DNA from: JAXLYE01 sp046351595
GTDB taxonomy: Bacteria; Myxococcota_A; Polyangia; Palsa-1104; JAEUJZ01
Assembly: GCA_046351595.1 (NCBI GenBank)
Contig: JAXLYE010000015.1
Coordinates: forward strand, 1 to 64,000
DNA: 64,000 nucleotides
Direction: 5' to 3'
The notes below the pieces were generated by a model. That model saw nothing but the letters and a program-made list of their open reading frames with translations, was not told where the DNA came from and ran no database searches. Of this stretch, positions 15,955 to 25,530 are shown piece after piece. Made by a program: the position numbers and the translations under genes. The first letter of the stretch is position 1. Every line of letters begins with the position of its first letter.

Positions 15955-17546
15955 TGTCGATCGAGCGATCGTTCATCCGAGTCTTCCCGCGCTCGCTGTG
16001 GGCGCAGCTCATGCTGCTGCTGTTCGTCTCGATGGCGGTGGCCGCGGCCGTTGCGGCGCCGTACATCTACACGCGCCAGAGCGCGCAGGCGGCGGCCGAG
16101 CTGCAGCGCCGCGGCCAGGCGCTGGTGCAGACGCTGGCCAAGGACTACGAGCTGCGGCTGGCGATCTCGCTCAAGGACGCGGCGCAGGCGATCCCGGTGC
16201 TGCAGGCCGTGGCCACAAGCGACGAGGACGTCCGCTATGTCGTGGCGCTCAAGGGGCGCGAGCTGGTGGCCAGCGCCGGCCAGGGCATCGATCCGCGGCA
16301 GATCACCGCCGAGCACCTCGATCGCGCGGCGCCGCAGCACGAGGAGCTGCTGCGCTTCACGCAGACCCTCAGCCAGCGCGCGGCGCTCGACATGGGGCTG
16401 GAGGCGGATCCGGGCAAGGCGGCGGCCGAAGGCGGCCACGTGCTGCTCGGCCTGTCGACGATGCGCTCGCACGGGCGCGCGGTGCAGCAGACGATCTTCG
16501 GCGCCGGCACCGCGGCGCTGCTGCTGTTCACGGTGCTGCTGGTGCTGCACTTCCGCTGGGTGGCGCGGCGGCTGGAGCGCATGGTGGGCTTTGCGCAGGG
16601 CATCGCGGACGGCGAGCTACGGCACAAGCTCGACGACGAGCACGGCGACGAGCTCGGGCAGCTGGCGGCGGCGCTGGGCTCGATGTCGGCGCGCACCGCG
16701 GACATCATCGGGCAGCTGATGCGCGCCTCGAGCGCGCTGGCCGGCGCCGCCGGCGATCTGTTCGAGTCCGCGTCGCAGCAGGCGCAGAGCGCGAACCACC
16801 AGGCGGGCAGCGTGACCGAGATGGGCGCCACCGTCGCCGAGCTGCGCCAGACGTTCGCGGAGGCGACCAGCAAGGCCGAGTCGGTGATCGAGCTGGCGCG
16901 GCGCTCGGAGGAGTCCTCGAGCGGCGGCGCGGCCGCGGTCAAGGAGAGCATCGACGGCATGGCCCACCTGCGCGATCAGGTGCTGGCGATCGCCCAGACC
17001 ATCCACGGCCTGCTCGAGCGCACTGACCAGATCAACGCGATCATCGACGCGGTCAACGACCTGGCCGAGCAGTCGAACGTGCTGGCGCTGAACGCCGGCA
17101 TCGAGGCCGCGCGCGCCGGTGAGCACGGCCGCGGCTTCGCCGTCGTCGCGCGCGAGGTGCGCAGCCTGGCCGAGCGCAGCAAGGAGTCGACCGCCGAGGT
17201 GCGCAGCATCCTGTCCGACATCCGCCAGGCCGGGCGTGACGCCGGCCGCGTGATCGAAGAGGGCAGCCGTCGCGCCGAGCGCGGCGTCGCGCTGTCCAAC
17301 GCCGCCGGCGACTCGATCCAGCGCCTGGGCGACACCATCGTCGCCTCGTCCGCATCGGCGATGCAGATCGCGACCATCACCCGCCAGCAGTCCGTCGGCA
17401 TCGAGCAGATCTGGCAGGCGACCAAGGGCATCGATCACGTGGCGCGCGAGACCGCGGCGGGCATCAAGCAGATCGAGGCGTCCGCGGGCGAGCTCAAGGC
17501 GCTGTCGGCCCAGCTCACGGGGCTGGTCGGCCGCTACAAGGTCTGA
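15954..17546 (+). CDS. Methyl-accepting chemotaxis protein
   Basis: A 530-residue transmembrane chemoreceptor. TM1 spans about residues 16-38 and TM2 about 180-203; the ~140 residues between them form a periplasmic sensor resembling a dCache/4-helix type without a clear family. A HAMP linker follows TM2 (RRLERMVGFAQGIADGELRH). The cytoplasmic coiled coil has the strongly conserved hairpin tip around 367-390 (EQSNVLALNAGIEAARAG) that contacts CheA and CheW. Translationally coupled to the upstream periplasmic binding protein. Confidence 0.93.
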   Translation: MSIERSFIRVFPRSLWAQLMLLLFVSMAVAAAVAAPYIYTRQSAQAAAELQRRGQALVQTLAKDYELRLAISLKDAAQAIPVLQAVATSDEDVRYVVALKGRELVASAGQGIDPRQITAEHLDRAAPQHEELLRFTQTLSQRAALDMGLEADPGKAAAEGGHVLLGLSTMRSHGRAVQQTIFGAGTAALLLFTVLLVLHFRWVARRLERMVGFAQGIADGELRHKLDDEHGDELGQLAAALGSMSARTADIIGQLMRASSALAGAAGDLFESASQQAQSANHQAGSVTEMGATVAELRQTFAEATSKAESVIELARRSEESSSGGAAAVKESIDGMAHLRDQVLAIAQTIHGLLERTDQINAIIDAVNDLAEQSNVLALNAGIEAARAGEHGRGFAVVAREVRSLAERSKESTAEVRSILSDIRQAGRDAGRVIEEGSRRAERGVALSNAAGDSIQRLGDTIVASSASAMQIATITRQQSVGIEQIWQATKGIDHVARETAAGIKQIEASAGELKALSAQLTGLVGRYKV

Positions 17547-17556
17547 GGTGACGCAC

Positions 17557-19032
17557 ATGAAGATCCTCGTGAACGGGGCATGGCCAGGGGTTGCACGGGC
17601 GCTTCGCGGCGGGGTGCTGCTCGGGGCGGCGCTGCTCGGCGCCTGCTCAGCGACCGCCTCGACGGCAGATGCGCTGGTCATCGGCGCCGTCATCGATCGC
17701 AGCGGCAGCAACGCGGAGCCCAGCTGGAGCGACGCGCTCGCGCTGGCGGAGCGGCAGATGAACGAGGCGCTCAAGGCCGCGGGCCACGACCTCTCGTTCC
17801 ATGTCGCGCTCAGCGACTCGCGCAACGATCCGGCGACCTCGGTCGAGCGCGCGACGCAGCTCGTGCGCGATCAGGGAGCCAAGGCGCTGATCCTGGACAC
17901 CAGCCAGAACGCGGTCGCGATCAACGTGCTGCACTACGACGCGGATCCCGGCAACGATCTGCGCGTGCCCATCCAGTGCAGCGGCTGCACCTCGGGATCG
18001 ATCAACAACCCGACGGCGGTGAACACGGATCCGGTGCAGCAGGCGGCCTCGCGGAACAGCCAGAAGTGGATGTTCCGGACCGTCATGTCGACCAAGCTCG
18101 TCGCGCTGATCATCGACCGCGACCTGCTGAAGCTCGGCACGCCGGCGGCCGACGTGAACCACGACGGCAAGGTCAAGCTCGCGGTCTACAACGGCGACGA
18201 GACCTTCGGCAACTCCGGCGCCAACGACGTCATCAGCCTGGCCCGGCAGCTGCAGACCGATCCGCCGGTCCTCATCGAGCAGCGCAAGCACCCGGGCAAC
18301 GCGGACGTCAACACCTACGACTGGGCCGCGGATCTGGAGGCACTGACCAACGACCGCAACGAGACCACCAACGCCGTCGATGGGGTGCCGGACTTTATCG
18401 TCTACTGCAGCTTTGCGCAGTACTACATCCCGGTGATCAAGACCTGGCGCGTCAGCGGCTTCGATCAGCGCGTATCGCGCATGGCGCACTTCCACACCTT
18501 CCGCATCCAGTCGGCCGGCAACGCGCTCGGCGCGTTCGGCGACGGGCAGGAGGGCGTCTCGCACGTCCTGCTCGACAACGAGGAATCGGGAGCGACCTTC
18601 GCGCGCGACTACATGGAGGCGTTCGGGCGCTCACCGCACTACCGCGACTCGCACTACTACGACAACGCGGTGTCGCTGATGCTGGCGACCTGGCGCGCGG
18701 CGCACGCGCTGCCCGATCCGCGCGCGGTCACCGGCGCGCAGGTGCGCGACGCGCTGCCCGGCCTCGCCGATACCGGAGCGCAGGTGGTGCGCACCGGAGT
18801 GGCGGCGCTGACCGAGGCGATCCGCGCGCTCGATCGCGGCGCCACCGTGAACTACGAGGGCGCGTCGGGGCCGCTCGACTACGACGCCAACCAGAACATC
18901 AAGAACCGGCTCGCGCACTACCGGCTCGTCAGCGGGCAGTACGTGGACGTGGCGCGCTACGACTGCGTGAAGGCCAGCGACACCGCGACCGCGACGGCGT
19001 CGCGCGCGGCCTGCCCGTTCATCGCGCCTTAG
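17557..19032 (+). CDS. Branched-chain-amino-acid-type periplasmic binding lipoprotein
   Basis: A 491-residue lipoprotein. The signal peptide ends in the lipobox LLGAC; the mature chain resembles Leu/Ile/Val-binding (type I periplasmic) proteins: VIGAVIDRSGS at the start, VSLARQLQ and VPDFIVYCSFAQYY in the middle and DNAVSLMLATWRA near the end. ATG 17557 is chosen over GTG 17548 because GAGGTGA lies five bases upstream. It is the last gene of the chemosensory operon, ten bases after the receptor. With no transporter genes adjacent, it may bring a second ligand to the same receptor or array (inference). Confidence 0.75.
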   Translation: MKILVNGAWPGVARALRGGVLLGAALLGACSATASTADALVIGAVIDRSGSNAEPSWSDALALAERQMNEALKAAGHDLSFHVALSDSRNDPATSVERATQLVRDQGAKALILDTSQNAVAINVLHYDADPGNDLRVPIQCSGCTSGSINNPTAVNTDPVQQAASRNSQKWMFRTVMSTKLVALIIDRDLLKLGTPAADVNHDGKVKLAVYNGDETFGNSGANDVISLARQLQTDPPVLIEQRKHPGNADVNTYDWAADLEALTNDRNETTNAVDGVPDFIVYCSFAQYYIPVIKTWRVSGFDQRVSRMAHFHTFRIQSAGNALGAFGDGQEGVSHVLLDNEESGATFARDYMEAFGRSPHYRDSHYYDNAVSLMLATWRAAHALPDPRAVTGAQVRDALPGLADTGAQVVRTGVAALTEAIRALDRGATVNYEGASGPLDYDANQNIKNRLAHYRLVSGQYVDVARYDCVKASDTATATASRAACPFIAP

Positions 19033-19568
19033 GGCCTGATTCCAAATCAAACGAACGGCCACAGCCGGGCCTGGATGTTCCATATCGGTAACCGCCTCCG
19101 CATTGCCCCGCAGTAACCAAAGCAAGACAAAACCAAAGACGATTCAGCTGAGCTTATTGCTTATTACGCAACGGCTTGCAGCAGGTGATTTTGCCGTTAT
19201 AGTGGCTTCAAGAAATCGAAGTAGTCCAAGGTAGAGAGAGGTGGCAGGGGCGGCCGCTCGGCGCGGAGCCGGGAGCCGCCGCTGACGTGGCGCAGCCGTC
19301 GCAGCCGTCGCAACGAATCGCGGCGTCCGGCGCTGCAGATCCTGATCAGCTGCGACGCTGGGGGCCCAGGCCGGGCCGTACCGGTCGCGCCTGGACGGGT
19401 CACGCGAGGCCCCGGCAGCGGGCCCACGCGCGGCCTGCGCCGGCTTATCGCGATATCGCCGGGGTCACCCCGCCATTATTCATCAATCCTCAATGGACTT
19501 TGATGACGCCCCTGGCTGCGCCCCCCAATTGCGCATGTCCAGTTTTGGCCGGAAACGAGAGGTGTCGT
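19033..19568. other. Long intergenic region after the chemosensory operon
   Basis: A 536-bp stretch. Positions 19040-19240 are AT-rich relative to surroundings and contain the promoter candidate at 19176-19203; 19240-19450 is GC-rich with no supported gene. A GAGAGGTG ribosome site ends it. An open frame runs into the next gene from 19287, but the signal peptide places the true start at 19569. Confidence 0.5.
19176..19203 (+). promoter_or_regulatory. Sigma-70-like promoter candidate
   Basis: TTGCAG (19176-19181) and TATAGT (19198-19203) separated by 16 bases within an AT-rich island, oriented towards the lipoprotein gene at 19569. If used, the leader would be about 360 nt long. Confidence 0.4.
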
Positions 19569-21464
19569 ATGCGTAGGAAATCATTCCCGAACAGGACCAG
19601 GCTGATTCACTCGCTTTATGCGCTCTGCGCCTTTGTCGGAGCAGGGTGCGGGGGTGAAGCGACGCCAAAGATGCTGGAGAGCGTCGAGTCCAAGGCCAGC
19701 GGCCCGGTCGCCTCGGCGCTCGCCGGGACGACGCTGAACACGTTCGACAGCCGGTGCCTGCAGATCGATCAGCTGGCGGCCCCCGCGGTCCCGCCCGCGG
19801 ACGCCAACCTCTTCGTCGGTGCCGATCCGGCGGACGGCACCGCGTCGCGCGACTTCCCGGCGTGCACCTCCGGGGCGTTCATCGACTGGAACAGCCTGGG
19901 CACGGACCTCGCGAACCACCGCCTGCTCGACTGCCCGGGTGATCCGGCGCAGTGCGCGAACGGAAAGGATCCGACCTCGTTCCCGCGCTCCAACGAGTGC
20001 GTGGGCCCGAGCAGTGTGCTCAGCAAGATGGACCTTACCTACGTCGCGGCCTCGAGCAACAGCCAGTTTGCGTACTTCGCGGTGCAGCGTGCCAACAACA
20101 ACGGCGACGCCGCGTACTACTGGATCTTCACGCAGAAGAACCCGACCCAGGCGCTCGGCGAGTCGCCGTGTCGCAGCGATGAGAAGCGGCTGAAGTACGA
20201 CATCACCGGCAGCGCCAGCGCGACCGCGCAGCGCGACGTGCTCCTGGTCGGCCACTTCCACCCGAGCTCCGAGCCGCTCCTGCGCGTCTACCGCGCCAGG
20301 TCGAGCGCCGCGGGCCTCACCGCGGTGCAGGCCATCGACTTCACCAACACCTCGCTGTGGGAGCAGGACGGGACCGGCGTGGCAGCGGTCGCGGTCAACA
20401 CCACCACGACGCGGGCCGGGGCCTTCGGCGCCACCGGCGTGCTGGCCAAGAGCGGCACCGCGCCCGACGAGAACGTCGAGGCCGAGATCTTCGCCGAGGC
20501 GGCCGTGCCCAAGTCGGTGTTCACCGGCAGCTCGGCCTGCGGCGCCAGCTTCTTCGGCTCGGTCATCAGCCGCTCGTCCGGCTCGGGCGGCACCAGCCCG
20601 GACCTCAAGGATCTGGCGGGCCCCGAGCGCTTCAACTTCGGCAGCATCAGCGCCAGCGCATCGCTGACGCCGACCTGCGGACTGGCCTTCGGCTTCCAGG
20701 CCAGCGCCACCGGCACCGACGGCACGGCGGTCGCGAACCCGAGCTGCAGCTGGAGCTGCAGCGGCGGCGTGGTGCCCTCGGGCTGCGCCGGCACCCAGGC
20801 GGCCCCGGTCGGCTCCTACTCGTGCTCGGTGACGGTGACGGATCCGGCCAGCGGCTGCGTCTCCGAGCCGATCAGCAAGACGGTCCAGGTCTGCAGCCCG
20901 CTCGGCGTGAGCGCCGCGATGTCGGCGACCTGCTCGTCGTCCTTCGGCTATGAGGCGACGCCCTCGGGCGGCTGCGACCCGAACAACATCGGCTACAGCT
21001 GGGCCTTCAGCGGCGCGTGCGGACCTGTGCCGCAGAGCTCGATGACCCGGACCGGGACCGGCACCGCGACCGCACCGGGCAGCGCCTGCAGCGGCACGGT
21101 GGTGGCGCGCGATCTGCGGACGGATATCGCGACCTGCACGGCGACCGCCTCGGCGACCGCGACGCCGCTGGCGCCTCTCGCGGTGCAGATCGCGCCGTCC
21201 GCCACGTCGCTGATGTGCCCGATGAACAGCGACGCGATCACGTTCACCCCGAGCGTGACCGGCGGGAACGGCAGCTACCAGTTCACCTGGAACGGCCCGA
21301 TGTGCGCGGGCCCGAGCTGCACCGTCGATCCGTCGAGCGACGCCCTGTGCTTCGATCAGGTCCTGAGCCTCACGGTCACGGACACCAGCGGCCTGTGCCC
21401 GCCCGCGACCTCGGGCGCCTGGGCCTACTCGAAGAAGACGACGGTCGCGGCCACGCCGAAGTGA
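19569..21464 (+). CDS. Secreted lipoprotein with Cys-rich Ig/PKD-like repeats
   Basis: A 631-residue lipoprotein: basic N-terminus, hydrophobic core, lipobox near FVGAGC. Residues about 45-350 form an unrecognised domain with scattered Cys pairs. From about 360 to the end there are three or four Cys-paired beta-sandwich-like segments containing phrases such as CGLAFGFQASATG, CSWSCSGG and YQFTWNGPMC, similar to PKD or SprB-type repeats of surface adhesins. ATG 19569 follows GAGAGGTG at eight bases. No partner gene is evident. A cell-surface or adhesion role is inference from architecture. Confidence 0.6.
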   Translation: MRRKSFPNRTRLIHSLYALCAFVGAGCGGEATPKMLESVESKASGPVASALAGTTLNTFDSRCLQIDQLAAPAVPPADANLFVGADPADGTASRDFPACTSGAFIDWNSLGTDLANHRLLDCPGDPAQCANGKDPTSFPRSNECVGPSSVLSKMDLTYVAASSNSQFAYFAVQRANNNGDAAYYWIFTQKNPTQALGESPCRSDEKRLKYDITGSASATAQRDVLLVGHFHPSSEPLLRVYRARSSAAGLTAVQAIDFTNTSLWEQDGTGVAAVAVNTTTTRAGAFGATGVLAKSGTAPDENVEAEIFAEAAVPKSVFTGSSACGASFFGSVISRSSGSGGTSPDLKDLAGPERFNFGSISASASLTPTCGLAFGFQASATGTDGTAVANPSCSWSCSGGVVPSGCAGTQAAPVGSYSCSVTVTDPASGCVSEPISKTVQVCSPLGVSAAMSATCSSSFGYEATPSGGCDPNNIGYSWAFSGACGPVPQSSMTRTGTGTATAPGSACSGTVVARDLRTDIATCTATASATATPLAPLAVQIAPSATSLMCPMNSDAITFTPSVTGGNGSYQFTWNGPMCAGPSCTVDPSSDALCFDQVLSLTVTDTSGLCPPATSGAWAYSKKTTVAATPK

Positions 21465-21667
21465 CCGCGGCGGCGTGCTCCCCCGGGCGCGCTCCCGACC
21501 AGCGCGCTCCCGACCAGCGCGCTCCGCGCACGCAGCAGCCGTCGCCGCGGCCGGGCGGAACGGCTCGCGCGGCGCGCGCGGCGGGGCAGACCTCACGAAC
21601 GCAAGCCGGCGCCCGCTGTGCAAACTCCCGACGGAGAAACGCCTGGCTTGTAGGGTATGATGCTGGC

Positions 21668-23350
21668 ATGGAGCGCTCTTTTCACCGCGCGCGGCCCGCT
21701 CCCGGACCGCACCTCCTGGACAGAGTGACGGACCCCGCGGCGCGCTGCCGCCCCGTCGGACCGGCGCCCGCTGCGACCGCGCTCAGGGCCGCCGCGCGCT
21801 GGCTGGGCACGTGCGCGCTCGCCGCCCTCTTCGGCTGCGCCAGCACCAGCGGCGGGCGCGGTTCGGCGGCTCGCACCGACGAGGTCCGGCGCTGCGAGCG
21901 CGGCGAGGCGAAGGCGTGCACCGGGGCGGGGCTCGCGGCCTGGGACGCGCGGGACGACACGACCGCGGTCGCCCGCCTGCAGCGCGCCTGCGACGGCGGC
22001 GACCTCGATGGCTGCGCCTACCTCGGCCGCGCCTATGTGCTCGGCCGCGGCGTCGCCCGCGACGAGGCGCGCAGCGTGGCGCTGTTCCAGCGCGCCTGCG
22101 ACGGCGGCAGCATGGCCGCCTGCGACCGGCTGGGCTCGGCCTACCTCGTCGGCAGCGGCGTGCCGCGCGACCCCGGCCGCGGCATCGCCCTGCTCCAGCG
22201 CTCGTGCGACCGCGGCGGCCTGCACGGCTGCGCCAACCTCGCCGCCGCCTACCTGAACGGCATCGGCGTCAGCAAGGATCCGGAGCGCGGCGTCGCGCTG
22301 GGCCGGCGCGCCTGCGACGGCGGCGAGCAGCAGGGCTGCACCAACCTGGGCATCGCCTACCTCAACGGCGCGGGCGTGCCCAAAGACGAGAAGCGCGGGG
22401 CCGAGCTGTTCAAGGGCGCCTGCGACCGCGGCGATCTCGAGGCGTGCACGGGCCTGGGCCTGGTGTACATAAACGGCCTCGGCCTGCCCCGGGACGAGGC
22501 CCGCGGCATCGCCCTGTTCAAGCGCGCGTGCGACGGCGGCGCGGGCCCCGGCTGCCGCAACCTCGGCGCCGTCTATTACACCGGCCGCGCCGTGCCCAAG
22601 GACGAGGCGCGCGGCGCCACGCTGCTGCAGCGCGCCTGCGACCTCGGTGACGCGGCGGCGTGCGGCCAGGTCGGCGAGCTCGCGCTGTCCGGCCGGTTCG
22701 GGCCCCGCGATCCGCAGCGCGCCGCCGAGCTGTACCTGCGCGCCTGCAGCGGCGGCGAGCTCGATCGCTGCAGCAGCGTCGGCGAGGCCTTCGTCAGCGG
22801 CAGCGGCGTGGCCCGCGATCCCGAGCGCGGCGCGGCGCTGTTCCAGAAGGCCTGCGACGGCGGCAGCCTCACCGGGTGCAGCAACCTCGGGACCGCGTAC
22901 ATGAACGGCTGGGGCGTGGCCAAGGACGAGCCGCGCGGCGCCTCGCTGCTGCAGCGCGCCTGCGACGGCGCCCTGCTGAACGCGTGCAGCAACCTCGGCG
23001 CCGCCTACCTGCAGGGGCTGGGCGTGGGCCGGGACGAGCGCCGCGGCGTCACCCTCCTGCAGCGCGCCTGCGACGGCGGCAGCCTCGGCGGCTGCAACAA
23101 CCTCGGGACGGCCTACCTGCAAGGGGTGGGCGTGGCCAAGGACGAGCTGCGCGGCCTCGAGCTCCTGCAGCGCGCCTGCGACGGCGGCAACCTCAGCGGC
23201 TGCAGCAACCTCGGCATAGCCTACGCGATGGGCCGCGGCGTCGCCCGCAACCTGGAGCGCGCCGTCGAGCTGTTCAAGCGCGCCTGCAGCGGCGGCGAGC
23301 AGGCGGCGTGCAGCGCGCTCGAGCAGCTCACCAACGCCGCGCGCCCCTGA
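21668..23350 (+). CDS. Cys-rich Sel1-repeat lipoprotein
   Basis: A 560-residue lipoprotein (lipobox LFGC about residue 53-56, after an unusually long N-terminus). It consists of 13 Sel1-type units of 36 residues, each with the consensus L-x-x-A-C-D-G-G-x-x-x-G-C-x-N-L-G-x-A-Y. The paired cysteines seven residues apart resemble HcpA-type beta-lactamase-like proteins, where they form a disulfide in each helical repeat. Sel1 solenoids act as scaffolds or signal mediators at the envelope. The consensus is very regular, suggesting recent repeat amplification. The start is ATG 21668; upstream in-frame sequence lacks coding features. Confidence 0.85.
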   Translation: MERSFHRARPAPGPHLLDRVTDPAARCRPVGPAPAATALRAAARWLGTCALAALFGCASTSGGRGSAARTDEVRRCERGEAKACTGAGLAAWDARDDTTAVARLQRACDGGDLDGCAYLGRAYVLGRGVARDEARSVALFQRACDGGSMAACDRLGSAYLVGSGVPRDPGRGIALLQRSCDRGGLHGCANLAAAYLNGIGVSKDPERGVALGRRACDGGEQQGCTNLGIAYLNGAGVPKDEKRGAELFKGACDRGDLEACTGLGLVYINGLGLPRDEARGIALFKRACDGGAGPGCRNLGAVYYTGRAVPKDEARGATLLQRACDLGDAAACGQVGELALSGRFGPRDPQRAAELYLRACSGGELDRCSSVGEAFVSGSGVARDPERGAALFQKACDGGSLTGCSNLGTAYMNGWGVAKDEPRGASLLQRACDGALLNACSNLGAAYLQGLGVGRDERRGVTLLQRACDGGSLGGCNNLGTAYLQGVGVAKDELRGLELLQRACDGGNLSGCSNLGIAYAMGRGVARNLERAVELFKRACSGGEQAACSALEQLTNAARP

Positions 23351-23407
23351 CGCCCGGCCCTCTTCGCCCGGCCCTCTTCGCCCGACCGACACAACGCGCG
23401 CGGCCCC

Positions 23408-24460
23408 TCAGCGCCCGCGCGCGCGCGCCTTGGCCCGCAGCGTATCGATGGTGACCGCCGGCAGCGGCGTCCACGGCTCGCCCAGATCGAGCAGCTGCCC
23501 CGAGCGGACGTCGACCGGGAGGTTCCTCTCCACCGGGTAGTAGAGGTTGTGCTCGCCGATGAGCCGGTTGAGCTCCTCGAGCTTGCGCGCGACGCCGATC
23601 GGGATCGTCGGGCCGTCCGCCGCGCGCTTCTCGATCAGCAGGTCGACGAGCTCGCTCTCGAGATCCTCGATGCGCCGCAGCCGCAGCGCGTAGGCGGGCG
23701 GGCCGCTCATCAGCGCGGCGACGCGCTGCTCGACGCTCAGGGTGAAGTTGCGGGCCGGCGCCGCGGTCTCCTCCGGCGCGAGCGGGCTGCGCCGCGGCTC
23801 GGGGCGCGGCGGCGGCTCGCGCGACACCGGCGCCACGTCGAGCGCCTCGGTGGTCACCGCGATCCGGGCCTCGGCGAAGTGGCGCGACAGCGCCGCCTCG
23901 ATGCGCGAGATGAACGAGCCGAACTGCAGGCGCAGCGCCAGCCGGCGGCTCGGCTCGGCGACGAGCGGGTGGACCCGCGCCCGGTACTCGGCGCCGCTCT
24001 CCCCCGGCCGCGGCTCGAACTCGAGCACCTCGCCGAGCACGCTGATCCGCGCCGAGGCGGCCCCGCGCGGGTGCTCGGACACCGTCGTCACCTCGATGAC
24101 CAGCCGCAGCCCCGCCTCCTCGTGCTCGACGCTGAGCCGCAGCTCCTGCGCGCCGCGGCCGAAGATCGCGGTGTGCTCCGAGAGCGCGAGCAGCAGGTTC
24201 GGCAGGTCGCCGGGCTCGCCGCGCTGATCGTGGAACACGGTCTCACCGTCGATGACCAGGGAGCGGGCGTTGTCGACGCCGAGGTCGTCGAGCACGCGAC
24301 GGAAGTCGTAGACGATGCTGACCGCTTCGAGCTTGCTGCGCGCGCGGTCCGTGCGCAGATCGACGGTCGTCCACAGCGACTGCAGCTTGTCCCACACCGT
24401 CGGGGACCTCTCGAGCACGTCGGCCGGCAGGTAGAGATCGATCCGGGAAACGAACCGCAT
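23408..24460 (-). CDS. Conserved-looking cytoplasmic protein of unknown function
   Basis: A 350-residue soluble protein that I do not recognise. The first 220 residues look like a compact alpha/beta domain (MRFVSRIDLYLPADVLERS; later VSIVYDFRRVLDDLGV and LRLVIEVTTVSE), a Pro/Arg-rich linker follows at about 225-250, and the last 100 residues are helical (DLESELVDLLIEKRAADG). No signal peptide or membrane segment. It is divergent from the DUF4336 gene at 24621. Confidence 0.55.
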   Translation of the reverse strand: MRFVSRIDLYLPADVLERSPTVWDKLQSLWTTVDLRTDRARSKLEAVSIVYDFRRVLDDLGVDNARSLVIDGETVFHDQRGEPGDLPNLLLALSEHTAIFGRGAQELRLSVEHEEAGLRLVIEVTTVSEHPRGAASARISVLGEVLEFEPRPGESGAEYRARVHPLVAEPSRRLALRLQFGSFISRIEAALSRHFAEARIAVTTEALDVAPVSREPPPRPEPRRSPLAPEETAAPARNFTLSVEQRVAALMSGPPAYALRLRRIEDLESELVDLLIEKRAADGPTIPIGVARKLEELNRLIGEHNLYYPVERNLPVDVRSGQLLDLGEPWTPLPAVTIDTLRAKARARGR

Positions 24461-24620
24461 GACGGATGATTCTACGGTCTGGACCTGCGCGCGTAACGGG
24501 TCCCGCCCGGACCTGCCCGGGCGACGGCCTGCCGGACTCCGGATGCCGACGGGGACGGCGCCGCGCAGCCGCCGGGGCGCGGGCCGCCCTATGATCGGAC
24601 ACCAGATGGAGGACCCGGGC

Positions 24621-25328
24621 ATGTCCCTTGCCGAAGAGCCGCTGCGCCCGTTCGCTGAAGGCGTCTGGCTGGCCACCGAGCCGGTGCGCCACCTCGGCCT
24701 GCAGCTCACCACCACCATGACGGTGCTCCGCCTGAGCGACGGACGCCTGCTGCTCCATTCACCGGTGGCGATGACGCCTGAGCGCCGGGCCGCGATCGAG
24801 CGCCTCGGCGAGGTCGCGCACCTTTATGCGCCGAACCTCTACCACCACCTCTTCGTCGGCGAGTGGGCCGCGGCCTTCCCGTCTGCGATGCTGCACGCCC
24901 CGGCGGGCCTCGCGCAGAAGCGCCGCGACCTGCGCATCGACCGGATCCACGGCGCGGCCCCGGTGCCCGCGCTTGCCGACGTGCTCGACGAGGTGCGGAT
25001 CGACGGGTTCCGGCTCGAGGAGTGCGTGCTCTTCTACCGGCCGGCGCAGACCCTCGTGGTCGCAGACCTCGTGCATCACATCGGCAGACCGACGCACCGC
25101 TGGACGGCTCTGTATGCCCGCGCGATGGGCTTCTACGATCGCGTCGCGCTGAGCCGCATGCTGCGCTGGGCGGCCTTCTCGGATCGGGCCGCGGCCCGCC
25201 GCAGCGTCGAGCGGATGCTCTCGCTCCCGTTCGAGCGGCTCGTCGTCGGCCACGGGTCCCCGCTGACCCGCGGCGCCAGGGAGGCGCTGGCCGCGGCCTG
25301 CGCGTGGCTGCCCGCTGCGCAGCCGTGA
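24621..25328 (+). CDS. DUF4336 protein (metallo-hydrolase-like)
   Basis: A 235-residue protein matching DUF4336 in layout: an N-terminal EGVWLATEPVRHLG, then HSPVAMTPE, NLYHHLFVGEW, HGAAPVPALADVLDEV and ETLVVADLVHHIG-like segments, and GHGSPL near the end. The family resembles metallo-beta-lactamase folds with incomplete metal ligands; no activity is established. ATG 24621 has GGAGGA seven bases upstream. Its stop lies two bases before a 17-bp tandem repeat. Confidence 0.7.
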   Translation: MSLAEEPLRPFAEGVWLATEPVRHLGLQLTTTMTVLRLSDGRLLLHSPVAMTPERRAAIERLGEVAHLYAPNLYHHLFVGEWAAAFPSAMLHAPAGLAQKRRDLRIDRIHGAAPVPALADVLDEVRIDGFRLEECVLFYRPAQTLVVADLVHHIGRPTHRWTALYARAMGFYDRVALSRMLRWAAFSDRAAARRSVERMLSLPFERLVVGHGSPLTRGAREALAAACAWLPAAQP

Positions 25329-25330
25329 TC

Positions 25331-25398
25331 TCTGCGTGACCATGCTCTGTGCGTAGCCATGTTTTGTGCGAAGCCATGTTCTGTGCATAGCCATGCTT
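25331..25398 (+). repeat. 17-bp minisatellite, four units
   Basis: Tandem units TCTGCGTGACCATGCTC, TGTGCGTAGCCATGTTT, TGTGCGAAGCCATGTTC and TGTGCATAGCCATGCTT, followed by a decayed fifth (TGTACGCAG...). It lies in the intergenic space before the GAF-STAS gene. Confidence 0.85.
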
Positions 25399-25530
25399 TG
25401 TACGCAGTCGGGATCGATGCACCGCGCGCAGCGGCGCGCCCGCGGCTCGTCCCGCTCGAAGGAACGGCGACCCGTACGTAAAGAGGCGAGGTATGCTGGG
25501 CGGAGCCGCTACCGCGCGGCGGCGCGTGAC

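Noticed and set aside
25331..25415. CRISPR array
   Set aside because: Units of 17 bp follow each other without spacers and no cas gene is nearby; it is a minisatellite.
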